Shown: piece by piece, positions 1 to 8,567 of the stretch
Layout: each line of letters begins with the position of its first letter
Position numbering within the stretch: the stretch's first letter is position 1
Assembly (NCBI GenBank): GCA_963787285.1
Contig: CAWBCM010000013.1
Span: 1 to 64,000 of the forward strand
Reading direction: 5' to 3'
Source of the DNA: JAHEJN01 sp963787285
GTDB taxonomy: Bacteria; Actinomycetota; Acidimicrobiia; Acidimicrobiales; JAHEJN01
Length of the DNA: 64,000 nucleotides
Notes under the pieces: generated by a model
What the model was told of the DNA's origin: nothing
Databases searched by the model: none
Seen by the model: the letters and a program-made list of their open reading frames with translations, nothing else
Made by a program: the position numbers and the translations under genes

Positions 1-290
1 GGGTCGAGGGTGTAGGCCAGGGCCGCCAGCTGCAGGTTGTCGATGGTGCCGGAGTAGCCGACGGTGTCTTTGCTGCCGATGGCTTCGGCGGCCGACTTCA
101 GCGTGGCGCCAGTCTGGCTGATGGTTTCGGAGGCAATGTTAAACGACACGTTGCCGCCGCCCCGGAACTCGCCGCGCGGCGTCACCTTACCGGTGCTGAC
201 GATGTTGCGCGGGGCAGAGCAGGCCGCCGCCAGCAGCGACGTAGCGGCGGCAACGGCCAGCGCCGGACGGGAAAAGGCAGAGCGTTTCAT
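1..290 (-). CDS. Putative lipoprotein, N-terminal part (gene runs off the window start)
   Basis: An open frame starts at the ATG at 290 and continues past base 1. The first 24 residues form a lipoprotein signal peptide: basic MKRSAFSR, a hydrophobic Ala/Leu stretch, then the lipobox LAAAC. The mature part begins CSAPRNIVSTGKVTPRGEF and is rich in Gly, Ser and Thr. I do not recognise a function. The style of the mature N-terminus recalls Bacteroidota lipoproteins, and codons such as TTT, ATT and TCT are commoner here than in the neighbouring genes. Its upstream region collides with the interior of hemA, so the gene probably comes from another replicon or organism. Confidence 0.6.
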   Translation of the reverse strand, partial: MKRSAFSRPALAVAAATSLLAAACSAPRNIVSTGKVTPRGEFRGGGNVSFNIASETISQTGATLKSAAEAIGSKDTVGYSGTIDNLQLAALAYTLD

Positions 291-371
291 ACGCGGGCAA
301 TAGAAGGCAAGTGAGAAGAGAACCGGCGGCGCGTCGGCCAAAACCGGGCCGAAAGTAAGAATACGCAGCGT
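291..371. other. Probable chimeric junction between two unrelated sequences
   Basis: Left of about 360-371 lies the 5' flank of a minus-strand lipoprotein gene. Right of it the sequence begins in the middle of the NADPH-binding domain of hemA, with no start codon, ribosome site or N-terminal domain. The hemA frame is open back only to a stop at 312-314, and the residues before about 366 do not resemble HemA. The exact breakpoint cannot be fixed by eye. Confidence 0.6.
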
Positions 372-1034
372 GCCCGGACTGCCGACGTCGACCTGGTGGT
401 GGCCAATCGCACGTGGGAGCGGGCGGTGAACCTGGCCGATGTGGTCGATGGTCGAGCGGCCAAGCTCTCCGATCTTCGCGCCGAGCTGATCGCGGCCGAC
501 GTCGTGCTCACCTCGACCGGTGCCACCGAGATGCTCGTCGAGTTCGCCGATCTCAGCGACGCGATGCAGCAGCGCGCCAGTCGCCCGATGCTCGTGGTCG
601 ACATCGCCGTTCCGCGCGACATCGATCCGGCCGCCGCGACGATTCCCGGCGTCACGCTCCTCGACATGGACGACCTTCGGCTCTTCGCCCAGGCTGGTAT
701 CGCCGAACGTGAGAAAGAGGTGGCCGAGGTCAACGCCATCATCGATGCCGAGCTCGACCAATACGTCGTGCGGTCGTCGGCTCGGGAGGTGGCGCCGCTC
801 ATCGCGGAGTTCCGCCGTCAGGCCGATCTGCTCCGAGATGCCGAGCTCACGGCGTCGGCGGGCCGGTTGGCCGAGATGGACGACCGCGACCGTGAACTGG
901 TCGAGCGGGTCGTGAACCGTGTGATCGGCAAGCTCCTGCATCAGCCGACGACTCGCCTGAAGGATGCGGCAGGAACCGCCCGGGGCGAGCGTCTGGCCGA
1001 GGCCCTTCGCGACCTCTTCGACATCCACGAGTGA
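366..1034 (+). CDS. hemA: Glutamyl-tRNA reductase, C-terminal part (5' truncated at the junction)
   Basis: HemA reduces glutamyl-tRNA(Glu) to glutamate-1-semialdehyde with NADPH, the first step of C5-pathway tetrapyrrole synthesis. What remains starts at the end of the nucleotide-binding fold (VVANRT, which follows the Rossmann Gly motif in the family), then the STGATE segment and VVDIAVPRDIDP. The helical dimerisation domain follows, including VNRVIGKLLHQPTTRLK. About 220 of the usual ~420 residues are present. The catalytic N-terminal domain with the active-site Cys is missing because the sequence changes abruptly near 366. The stop overlaps the GTG start of hemC by 4 bp, so the two are translationally coupled. 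Confidence 0.88.
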   Translation, partial: QRARTADVDLVVANRTWERAVNLADVVDGRAAKLSDLRAELIAADVVLTSTGATEMLVEFADLSDAMQQRASRPMLVVDIAVPRDIDPAAATIPGVTLLDMDDLRLFAQAGIAEREKEVAEVNAIIDAELDQYVVRSSAREVAPLIAEFRRQADLLRDAELTASAGRLAEMDDRDRELVERVVNRVIGKLLHQPTTRLKDAAGTARGERLAEALRDLFDIHE

Positions 1035-1885
1035 CCATCGTCATCCGGGCCGCCACGAGGTCGAGTCCGTTGGCCCGCTGGCAGACCGATCATGTGGCCG
1101 ATCTGCTGGCCGCCGTCGACCGCCGAATCGTGGTCGAGCCGGTCGTGGTGTCGACCGAGGGCGATCGCCGAACCGACGTGCCGATCCATGCCATCGGCGG
1201 CAAGGGCGTGTTCTCCAAGGAGGTCCAGGACGCCGTCCTCGACGGCCGGGCCGACATCGCCGTGCACTCGGCCAAGGATCTTCCCGGTGTGACCCTGCCC
1301 GGTCTCCGCCTGGCGGCGGTACCCGAACGGGCCGATCCCCGCGATGCGCTGGTCGGCGCTTCTCTCGCCGGGCTCGAGCCCGGCGCGACCGTTGCCACCG
1401 GATCGGTGCGGCGGCGGGCCCAGCTCCTTCGACTGCGCCCCGACCTCACCATCGTCGAGCTTCGCGGCAACATCCACACCCGCCTCGCCCGCGTGGGCGA
1501 GGTCGCGGCGATCGTGATGGCCGCCGCACCGCTCGATCGCCTCGGTATCGACCGTGACGACGCGTACCGGCTCGACACCACAGTGATGCTGCCGCAGGTC
1601 GGGCAGGGCGCGCTTGCGGTCGAGTGCCGAGTCGACGACCCGCTCGCCGATCTGGTGGCCGAGATCGAGCACACACCCACCCGATGGGCGCTCGACGGCG
1701 AACGGGGGTTCCTGGCCGAGCTCGGCGGCGACTGCGACCTGCCGGCGGCCGCCCACGCCACCGTCGACGGCGTCGAAATCACGCTCACGGGCTTCCTGGC
1801 GACCGCCGCCGAGCTGCACACCGAGTCGGGGACCGACCCCGAGGCGCTCGGTCGCTCGGTCGCACGTCACCTCGCAGCCTCGTAG
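1031..1885 (+). CDS. hemC: Hydroxymethylbilane synthase (porphobilinogen deaminase)
   Basis: This enzyme joins four porphobilinogen molecules into hydroxymethylbilane in the cytoplasm. It has 284 residues, slightly short for the family. Visible signatures are the N-terminal SSPLARWQ, GGKGVFSKE, HSAKDLP with the catalytic Asp at 83, the Arg-rich TGSVRRRAQL and LRGNIHTRL, and LPQVGQGALAVECR. The dipyrromethane cofactor Cys is C235, in LGGDCDLP. The GTG start overlaps the hemA stop. The next gene, cobA-hemD, uses the product. Confidence 0.95.
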   Translation: MTIVIRAATRSSPLARWQTDHVADLLAAVDRRIVVEPVVVSTEGDRRTDVPIHAIGGKGVFSKEVQDAVLDGRADIAVHSAKDLPGVTLPGLRLAAVPERADPRDALVGASLAGLEPGATVATGSVRRRAQLLRLRPDLTIVELRGNIHTRLARVGEVAAIVMAAAPLDRLGIDRDDAYRLDTTVMLPQVGQGALAVECRVDDPLADLVAEIEHTPTRWALDGERGFLAELGGDCDLPAAAHATVDGVEITLTGFLATAAELHTESGTDPEALGRSVARHLAAS

Positions 1886-1888
1886 CCT
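1883..1888 (+). promoter_or_regulatory. Possible leaderless -10 element (TAGCCT) before cobA-hemD
   Basis: TAGCCT fits the actinobacterial TANNNT -10 pattern. It lies 6 nt before the GTG start of cobA-hemD, overlaps the hemC stop codon, and no Shine-Dalgarno sequence is visible. The same arrangement recurs before about nine other genes here. It may allow transcription independent of hemAC. Confidence 0.35.
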
Positions 1889-1894
1889 GGCTCG

Positions 1895-3340
1895 GTGACG
1901 GTCTACCTGGTCGGGGCGGGTCCCGGCGACGCCGGATTGCTGACGGTCAGAGGTGAACAGCTCCTCACCCGCGCCGACGTCGTGGTGTACGACGGTCGGG
2001 TCGACGCGCAGGTGCTCGCCACTGCGCCGGTGCGGGCCGAGCGGATCGACGTCACCGATGCCGACGGGGCGCCGATGGCCCAGGACGACATCAACCGCGT
2101 CCTGGTCGACCTCGGCCGCACCCACCCTGTGGTCGTCCGCCTGGCGGTCGGTGATCCGTTCGTCTTCGCGAGCGGCGGCGAAGAGGCGAGTGCGCTGCGC
2201 GACGCCGGTGTGGCGTTCGAAGTCGTGCCCGGCGTCCTCGCCGCGGTAGCGGCACCCGCCTACGCCGGCGTGCCGCTGACCCTGACTCCCAGCACCGCGG
2301 TGCTCACCGTGGTCGAGGCCGATGCGAGCCACCCTCCCGTCGACTGGGAGGCCATCGCCGCTGCCGATGGCACCGTCGTCCTCCTCACCAACCACTCGAG
2401 GGTCCCCACCATCGTCGAGCGTCTGTCCGCCCTTGGCATGTCGGGAGACACGCCAGTGGCCGCAGTGGAGCGGGGTACCCAGCCCGGTCAGATCACTGTT
2501 CGAACCACCCTTGCCGGGCTGGCACACGACGCGTCGCCCGCGGCATCGGTCTTCGTGATCGGCGACGTTGCGACCTGCGACCTCCGGTGGTTCGAGAGCC
2601 GCCCGCTCTTCGGGCACAAGGTGGCGGTGACCCGAAGTCGCGCCCAGGCGTCGGTCCTGTCGAGCCAGCTCCGCGAGCTCGGGGCCGAGGTGATCGAAGT
2701 TCCCACCATTGCCGTGGCCGAACCGAGCGACGGGGGAGCGGCGCTGCACGCCGCCGCCCGACGCGTCGGCGACTACGACTGGTTGGTGGTCACCTCCGCG
2801 AATGGCGCGCGACGCACCATGGAGGCCTTCGTCGACGCCCGGGCCCTGGGCGGCGTCAAGGTCGCCGCCATCGGACCGGCCACGGCGCAGGCCTTGGCCG
2901 AGTCGAAGCTCGTCGCCGACCTCGTGCCCCGTGACTACGTCGCCGAGTCGCTGCTCGCCGCCCTCGGGGCGCCACCCACCGGTGGTGGTCGGATCCTCAT
3001 CTCCCGGGCCGCGGTGGCGCGAGACGTCCTGCCGGAGGGCCTGGTGGCGGCCGGATGGGACGTCGACGTCGTCGAGGCCTACCGCACCGTGCGCCCCGAA
3101 GCCACCGAGGTGCAGCGACGCGACCTCGCGGGTGCCGACGTCGTCACCTTCACGTCCTCCTCCACGGTCACCAATTTCGTTGCGACCTTCGGCCGCGAGT
3201 CCGTTCCGCCGACAGTGGCCTGCATCGGCCCGATCACCGGGGCCACCGCACGCGAGCTCGGTCTCACCGTCGCTGTCGAGGCGTCGGTACACACCATCGA
3301 CGGACTGATCGACGCGCTGCTCGAGCTCATCGCGCCGTGA
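1895..3340 (+). CDS. cobA-hemD: Fused uroporphyrinogen-III C-methyltransferase / uroporphyrinogen-III synthase
   Basis: The 481-residue protein has two enzymes in series. Residues 1 to ~235 are a SAM-dependent uroporphyrinogen-III methyltransferase: GAGPGDAGLLT at 7-17, then VVVRLAVGDPFVFASGGEE, VVPGV and a TVVLL segment. It starts the precorrin-2/sirohaem/B12 branch. Residues ~240-481 are uroporphyrinogen-III synthase, recognisable from VAVTRSRAQ, LGAEVIEVPTI, VTSANGAR and the C-terminal TFTSSSTV. HemD cyclises the HemC product. This fusion is known in actinobacteria and other phyla. The GTG start lies 9 bp after the hemC stop. The stop overlaps the next GTG start by 4 bp. Confidence 0.93.
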   Translation: MTVYLVGAGPGDAGLLTVRGEQLLTRADVVVYDGRVDAQVLATAPVRAERIDVTDADGAPMAQDDINRVLVDLGRTHPVVVRLAVGDPFVFASGGEEASALRDAGVAFEVVPGVLAAVAAPAYAGVPLTLTPSTAVLTVVEADASHPPVDWEAIAAADGTVVLLTNHSRVPTIVERLSALGMSGDTPVAAVERGTQPGQITVRTTLAGLAHDASPAASVFVIGDVATCDLRWFESRPLFGHKVAVTRSRAQASVLSSQLRELGAEVIEVPTIAVAEPSDGGAALHAAARRVGDYDWLVVTSANGARRTMEAFVDARALGGVKVAAIGPATAQALAESKLVADLVPRDYVAESLLAALGAPPTGGGRILISRAAVARDVLPEGLVAAGWDVDVVEAYRTVRPEATEVQRRDLAGADVVTFTSSSTVTNFVATFGRESVPPTVACIGPITGATARELGLTVAVEASVHTIDGLIDALLELIAP

Positions 3341-3984
3341 CCGCGGCGATCCTCTTCGACTTCGATGGCACGATCATCGACACCGAGTGGCCGGTGTACG
3401 AGTCGATCCGCCTCGAGTTCGAGCGGGCCGGGGGCGACTTCCCGTTGTCGGCATGGCAATCGATCGTCGGCACCGACGGTGACCTCGATTGGCTGGGTGA
3501 GCTCCAGCGCACGCTCGGCGACGCGTTCGATGCCGACGCGATCCAGACCCGTCGACGCGCGGCGCGAGACGCGATGCTGCACGCCCAGGGACTCCGGGCC
3601 GGCGTCCTCGACCTGCTGGTCGCAGCCGGTGAACGATCACTCGGTCTGGCCGTGGCGTCGAGCTCGCCCCGCGCGTGGGTCGAACACCATCTGCAGCGCA
3701 TCGAGCTCGCTCACCACTTCCACGCGGTGCGCACACTCGACGACGTCGAGCGGGCCAAGCCCGCCCCCGACCTGTTCCTCGCCGCCGCCGCAGCTCTGGG
3801 GGTGAGGCCGCAGGACTGCGTCGCGATCGAGGACTCGCCCCACGGCGCCACCGCCGCACGGGAGGCGGGCGCACGGGTGATCGTGGTGCCGAACCGCATC
3901 ACCAGCGGTGGGGACTTCGGCGCCGCTGATCTGGTGGCCGAATCGCTCGATGCGCCGGAGGTCCGTGCGTTCCTGGGTTGGTAG
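3337..3984 (+). CDS. HAD-superfamily phosphatase, beta-phosphoglucomutase-like
   Basis: A 215-residue cytoplasmic HAD hydrolase of the cap-bearing phosphatase/phosphomutase type. Motif I is FDFDGTIIDTEW near residues 6-17 with the nucleophile and general-acid Asp pair. Motif II is the Ser run in VASSSPRAW, motif III is the Lys in ERAKPAPDLFL, and motif IV is IEDSPHG. A helical cap fills residues ~20-90. The GTG start overlaps the cobA-hemD stop (GTGA), so it is co-translated with tetrapyrrole genes. The substrate cannot be read from the sequence and a role in haem synthesis is not established. Confidence 0.85.
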   Translation: MTAAILFDFDGTIIDTEWPVYESIRLEFERAGGDFPLSAWQSIVGTDGDLDWLGELQRTLGDAFDADAIQTRRRAARDAMLHAQGLRAGVLDLLVAAGERSLGLAVASSSPRAWVEHHLQRIELAHHFHAVRTLDDVERAKPAPDLFLAAAAALGVRPQDCVAIEDSPHGATAAREAGARVIVVPNRITSGGDFGAADLVAESLDAPEVRAFLGW

Positions 3985-4005
3985 GCGGCGCCGACTCCGC
4001 GTTCG

Positions 4006-4971
4006 TCACGTCGGTTGCATCGCCAACGCGAACTGCAGCGCCTGGGCGCTGTCGGAAGCGAAGGGAACGCCGAGGCGCTCGGTCCAGGTGGCCATGAACG
4101 ATCGGGTCTTGCCGGTCCGGCTCGCCACGGCGACATGAGGGACACCCGCCAACACGCACAGGATGTGCCCGTGCAGTCGATCGACGACGGCGACGTGTCC
4201 GCGACTCAACAGCTCGACGCCGTGGCGAAGGCGCGTCTCGGCGAGGTGGTGGTACACGAGTCCCCGGCGGCGACGGTCGAAGCGAGGTGATCGTGACTCG
4301 GTGGCCTGGTGGCGCGCCGGATCGGGCAAGGCGAGCCAGTCGAACACCTCCCAGCCGGCCGGGAGGTCCTCGGGAGGCGGATGGAGCCGCTCCCGATCGG
4401 TGCGGGCCAGCCATCTCACCGGCACCGTCGGCGGGCCCGGCCGATCGATCGGTCCGAGTCCGAAGGCCGTGTCGGGGGTGAGAAGCACTCGGGAGAAGTG
4501 CCCGGCAACGAGCTCGTGGCTGGTGAGATCGCGAACATGCAGCTCGAAGCCGCCGTGGACGCGTGCCATCTCGGCGAAGGAGTCGAGTTTGGCCGGATCC
4601 TCGAACCAGACCGCTTCGGCGGTCTGGACGATCCGGTGGTCGGGGAAATCGATCAGGACCGACTCACGAGTCCGTTGAGCGGGGTATTGGTCGCCCAGAT
4701 TCCCACCGCCCGTGATGAGGATGGTGTCGTCGGGGCGAAGCGCTCTGGCCAGCGCCGCTCGGTCGTAGTTGGTCCACTCGCTGTGGTGCACGATGTCGGC
4801 ACCGGTCCGACCGAGCGCGGCAACGAGACCGAGCCACAGCGCCCCGTCCCCGACGTTGGTGTGGTTGGGGAAGTTGAGCAGGGCGACGCGTCCGTTCGGA
4901 CCCGCAGCCTGCGCCGTTGCTGCATCGACCAGGGTGCGGAGTTCGGCGATCAGCGCTGCTCGGCCGTGCAT
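4006..4971 (-). CDS. Polysaccharide pyruvyl transferase family protein
   Basis: A 321-residue protein of the family that transfers pyruvyl ketal groups from phosphoenolpyruvate to exopolysaccharide sugars. The family hallmark NFPNHTNVGDGALWLG lies near residues 33-48. ITGGGNLGD follows near 85, and the C-terminal half contains VVDRLHGHILCVLAG, the conserved DRxHG segment. The ATG at 4971 was chosen because it sits 7 nt after a TAGGGT element and leaves a sensible N-terminus. Longer alternatives would run into hemL. The gene is convergent with the HAD gene (21 bp apart) and divergent from hemL. No other polysaccharide genes are nearby, so its acceptor is unknown. Confidence 0.8.
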   Translation of the reverse strand: MHGRAALIAELRTLVDAATAQAAGPNGRVALLNFPNHTNVGDGALWLGLVAALGRTGADIVHHSEWTNYDRAALARALRPDDTILITGGGNLGDQYPAQRTRESVLIDFPDHRIVQTAEAVWFEDPAKLDSFAEMARVHGGFELHVRDLTSHELVAGHFSRVLLTPDTAFGLGPIDRPGPPTVPVRWLARTDRERLHPPPEDLPAGWEVFDWLALPDPARHQATESRSPRFDRRRRGLVYHHLAETRLRHGVELLSRGHVAVVDRLHGHILCVLAGVPHVAVASRTGKTRSFMATWTERLGVPFASDSAQALQFALAMQPT

Positions 4972-4978
4972 TGCGGGC

Positions 4979-4984
4979 ACCCTA
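4979..4984 (-). promoter_or_regulatory. Leaderless -10 element (TAGGGT) for the pyruvyl transferase gene
   Basis: On the minus strand TAGGGT lies 7 nt before the ATG at 4971. No ribosome-binding site is seen, which fits a leaderless transcript. It shares the short divergent region with the hemL promoter. Confidence 0.4.
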
Positions 4985-5028
4985 CAACCGGCCTCGGCCG
5001 ACGGGGATTCCCCGGCCTTCGCCGTCCG

Positions 5029-5034
5029 TACACT
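5029..5034 (+). promoter_or_regulatory. Leaderless -10 element (TACACT) for hemL
   Basis: TACACT, a TANNNT hexamer, lies 7 nt before the hemL ATG. There is no Shine-Dalgarno sequence in the gap, so transcription probably starts at or next to the start codon. Confidence 0.45.
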
Positions 5035-5041
5035 CGCCAGC

Positions 5042-6301
5042 ATGAGTCACACCAACGCCGGTCTGTTCGAACGGGGCAAGGCCGTGATGCCGGGCGGGGT
5101 CAATTCGCCGGTGCGGTCCTTCGCCTCGGTCGGCGGCACCCCCTATTTCGTCGACCACGCCGAAGGCGCCCACGTCTGGGACGTCGAGGGGAACCGCTAC
5201 ATCGACTACGTCATGAGCTACGGACCCGGGATCCTGGGCCATGCGAATCCGGTGGTGGTCGACGCGATCACCGCCGCCGCCGCCGAGGGCACCTCCTACG
5301 GCGCGCCGACCCTCGGCGAGGTCGAGATGGCCGAGGAGCTCGTGGCTCGGGTTCCGGGCCTCGAGATGATCCGCCTCGTGTCGAGCGGAACCGAGGCGGC
5401 GATGTCGGCCATACGCCTCGCACGAGGGGTCACCGGTCGAGACAAGATCGTCAAGTTCGCGGGCCACTACCACGGCCACGCCGATCCCGTCCTGGCCGCG
5501 GGCGGGAGCGGGGTGGCCAATCAGGGTCTGTCGGGCTGCGATGGCGTACCGGCCGGCGCCGTTGCCGACACCATCGTGGTGCCGTGGAACGTCGTGCCCG
5601 AGCTCGATGAATCGATCGCCGTGCTCGCCGTCGAACCGATACCGGCGAACATGGGGCTGGTCCCGGCTCGCGACGGCTTCCTGCAGGAGCTACGGCGTGC
5701 GTGCGACGCAGCCGGCGTACTGTTGCTCTTCGACGAGGTCATCAGCGGTTTCCGCGTCGCTCGCGGTGGCGCCACGGAGCGGTTCGGCGTTCAGCCCGAC
5801 GTGTGGTGTTTCGGGAAGGTGATCGGCGGTGGCCTCCCGGTCGGTGCCTACGGTGCTTCGCGTGAGGTCATGGGCCACGTCGCCCCCTTGGGCGGGGTGT
5901 ACCAGGCCGGCACGCTCTCGGGGAATCCGCTCGCGACCGCTGCAGGGCTGGCGCAGCTGCGCCAGCTCGACGACGAGGCGTATGCGCAGCTCGAACAGAC
6001 GGCCATCCGCCTGGCCGACGGACTCACGGCGGTGTTCGCCGCGACCGGCGTGGCCGCCGTTGTCCCGAGGGTCGGTCCGCTGGTCGGGCTGTTCTTCACC
6101 GACCGGCAACCGACCAACTTCGACGAGGCCAAGGCTGCCGCCGACAACGGGGTGTATCCCCGCTTCTTCCACGGAATGCTCGAACGCGGGGTGGCTCTGG
6201 CGCCGGGACCGTACGAGGCGCTGTTCCCCAGCCTCGCGCACGACGACGCCATCATCGACGAGACGATCGCCACGGCAGCCGAGGTGGCGCGGAGTCTGTG
6301 A
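5042..6301 (+). CDS. hemL: Glutamate-1-semialdehyde 2,1-aminomutase
   Basis: HemL converts glutamate-1-semialdehyde, the HemA product, to 5-aminolevulinate with pyridoxal phosphate. The protein has 419 residues, normal for the family. Signatures are MPGGVNSPVRSF at the N-terminus, SSGTEAAMSAIRLAR, the acidic LLFDEVISGFR, and the PLP Schiff-base Lys at K259 in FGKVIGGGLPVGA. The ATG at 5042 was chosen because the protein begins there as other HemL proteins do and a TACACT element lies 7 nt upstream. It ends base-to-base against the convergent membrane-protein gene. hemB is not between hemD and hemL. Confidence 0.95.
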   Translation: MSHTNAGLFERGKAVMPGGVNSPVRSFASVGGTPYFVDHAEGAHVWDVEGNRYIDYVMSYGPGILGHANPVVVDAITAAAAEGTSYGAPTLGEVEMAEELVARVPGLEMIRLVSSGTEAAMSAIRLARGVTGRDKIVKFAGHYHGHADPVLAAGGSGVANQGLSGCDGVPAGAVADTIVVPWNVVPELDESIAVLAVEPIPANMGLVPARDGFLQELRRACDAAGVLLLFDEVISGFRVARGGATERFGVQPDVWCFGKVIGGGLPVGAYGASREVMGHVAPLGGVYQAGTLSGNPLATAAGLAQLRQLDDEAYAQLEQTAIRLADGLTAVFAATGVAAVVPRVGPLVGLFFTDRQPTNFDEAKAAADNGVYPRFFHGMLERGVALAPGPYEALFPSLAHDDAIIDETIATAAEVARSL

Positions 6302-6907
6302 CTAGGTGGTCGCGCGGGGGCCGAACAGGCGCACGCCCACGATCGCCCCGAGGATGCCGCCGCCGGTCGACAGCGTGAGGTCGCCGATGGTGTCGCCGTA
6401 GGTGAGCCCGAGCCCGCCGCCGGCACCCGTTTCGTCGACGGCCCACTCCATGATCTCCCAGGCCACGATGGCGAGCGCACCGAAGCCGGCGCCGACCAGC
6501 ACCGCGTCGAGCTTCGAGTCGGTGCGTCGGAAGCGGAAGGCCTGGAAGGCGCCGACCAGCAGCACCCAGTTCACGAAGTGGAGGATGTCGTCGGTGCCCG
6601 ACCAGGTGTCGTACACGCCCAACAGGTTGCCCAACGTGTCGACCAGGAACGGCGCGACGACCAGGGCGTCGGCGGTGTGAGGGTAGGGCTCACGATGGTG
6701 GCGACGGAACCGTTCGAGCAGCGGCACCACGGCGGCCGCACCGACGAAGAGCGGCACGCGCATGCCCATGGCCTTGCCCTCGAGGTGATCGAGGGGCAGG
6801 GTGAGCGCGAACACGAAGGCCAGGACGATCGCGGCCTTCATGCCGTAGTTGATCTGGCGGGCCCACTCGGTCCGGTCGATGGCCTCGACCCGCGTCGCGA
6901 TGGTCAC
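6302..6907 (-). CDS. Integral membrane protein, YjdF/DUF2238-like
   Basis: A 201-residue membrane protein with about five hydrophobic segments. The family-like signatures are YDTWSGTDDILHFVNW in the middle, WEIMEWAVDE, and YGDTIGDLTLSTGGGILGA near the end. These match the pattern of Asp/His residues in membrane segments seen in YjdF/DUF2238 proteins, whose function is unknown. The GTG start overlaps the pgi stop by 4 bp (GTGA), so it is expressed with pgi and the cytochrome c gene upstream. Confidence 0.65.
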   Translation of the reverse strand: MTIATRVEAIDRTEWARQINYGMKAAIVLAFVFALTLPLDHLEGKAMGMRVPLFVGAAAVVPLLERFRRHHREPYPHTADALVVAPFLVDTLGNLLGVYDTWSGTDDILHFVNWVLLVGAFQAFRFRRTDSKLDAVLVGAGFGALAIVAWEIMEWAVDETGAGGGLGLTYGDTIGDLTLSTGGGILGAIVGVRLFGPRATT

Positions 6908-8548
6908 CGCCGGCGCATCGATCGGTACCGCGCAATGAGCTGATCGGTGGAGCCGTCGTGGTTCGACGGCTGCGGCTCGTCGGCGACCAGCTCGGTGGTG
7001 ATCGCTTCGGCCAACACCTTGCCCAACTCGACCCCCCACTGGTCGAAGGAGTTGATCTGCCAGATGGTTCCCTGGACGAACACCTTGTGCTCGTACAGCG
7101 CGATCAGCTGGCCGAGGACCGACGGGGTGAGCGCGGGCGCCAGGACGGTGGTGCTCGGGCGATTGCCGGGAAAGGTGCGATGGGGAACCAGCTCGGGGGC
7201 CGTGCCCGTCGCCGCCACCTCGTCGGCGGTCTTACCGAAGGCGAGCGCCTCGCTCTGGGCGAACAAGTTCGCCATCAACAGATCGTGATGGTCGCCCCGC
7301 CCGTCGACGACCGGCAGCGGGTCGGTCGGATCGACGAACCCGATGAAGTCCGTCGGCACGACCGTGGTGCCCTGGTGGAGCAGTTGGTAGAACGCGTGCT
7401 GACCGTTGGTGCCCGGTTCGCCCCACACGACGGGCCCGGTGTCGCCGGCCACCGGCGATCCGTCGAGGCGCACCCGCTTGCCGTTGCTCTCCATGTCGAG
7501 CTGTTGGAGATAAGCCGGGAAGCGGTGGAGATCATGGCTGTAGGGCAGCACCGCGAGGGTGGCGAGATCGAAGAGGTTCCGGTACCAGACGCCGACGAGT
7601 CCCATGAGCACCGGCACGTTGGCCGCCAGGGGAGTGGTGCGGAAGTGGTCGTCGACCTTGTGGAAGCCGGCGAGGAAGTCGCCGAAGTGGCTCGGGTCCG
7701 ACCGCGAGCATCACGCTCAGGCCGATGGCCGAGTCGACCGAGTACCGGCCACCGACCCAGTCCCAGAATCCGAACATGTTGGTCGTGTCGATGCCGAAAT
7801 CGGCGACACGGTCGGCGTTGGTGGACACGGCGACGAAGTGCGACGCGACCGCCGCTTCGTCGCCCAGCTGGTCGATGAGCCAGCGACGGGCACTGCGGGC
7901 GTTGGTGAGCGTCTCGACGGTGCCGAAGGTCTTCGAGGCGACGACGAACAGCGTGGTCTCGGCGCGGCACTGCGCCAGCACGGCCGCCAGATCGCTGCCG
8001 TCGATGTTCGACACGAAGTGACAGGTGATCCCCGGTCGACGGACCGATCGCAGGGCCTCGTAGACCATCACCGGGCCCAGGTCGGAGCCGCCGATGCCGA
8101 TGTTCACCACCGTGTCGATCCGATCACCGCGATGGCCGACGAATCGACCGGTGTGGACGCGTGAGGTGAACTCGCCCATGGCGGCCAGGACGCCGTGCAC
8201 GTCGGGTACCACGTCGTGGCCGTCGACCTCGATCGAGGTGTCGACAGGGGCGCGCAGCGCCGTGTGCAGCACGGCCCGATGTTCGGTGACGTTGATGGGC
8301 TCGCCGCTGAACAGGGCGTCGATGCGAGACGCCAGCCCGGCCTTCTCGGCTACCGCACCCAGCAGCTCGAGGGTCGTGGTGGTGATGCGATGTTTCGAGA
8401 GATCGACGAACAGGTCGCCGGCCGACCAGCTCAGGTTCGCGGCTCGGCGGGGATCACCGGCGAAGAGCTCGCGCAGAGTCAGGTCGCGCACCACGCGGTG
8501 GTGATCGGCGAGGGCTTGCCATTCGCTCGTCGCTCGGAGATCGATCAC
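6904..8548 (-). CDS. pgi: Glucose-6-phosphate isomerase (one internal frameshift)
   Basis: Pgi interconverts glucose-6-phosphate and fructose-6-phosphate. The N-terminal part (GTG at 8548) contains VVNIGIGGSDLGP, VASKTFGTVET and FGFWDWVGGRYSVDSAIG, the sugar-phosphate-binding signatures. The reading frame breaks near 7692-7697, after SVMLAVGP. Removing one base restores the family sequence SHFGDFLAGFHKVDDHF and the C-terminal half, including VVWGEPGTNGQHAFYQLLHQG and NSFDQWGVELGK. The rebuilt protein has about 547 residues, a normal length. The break follows a short run of G/C bases and the rest is well conserved, so a consensus error is likelier than gene loss. The start lies 19 bp after the cytochrome c gene. 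Confidence 0.88.
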
Positions 8549-8567
8549 GACGCCGAGCGATCGCCGG

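Noticed and set aside
941..3292. A 783-codon open frame on the minus strand opposite hemC and cobA-hemD
   Set aside because: It is an antisense shadow of two clearly conserved genes in very GC-rich DNA; its product is low-complexity Gly/Arg/His/Asp with no domain.
3985..4005. A cobalamin or other riboswitch near the cobA-hemD region
   Set aside because: The intergenic gaps here are at most tens of bases, too short for a riboswitch aptamer.
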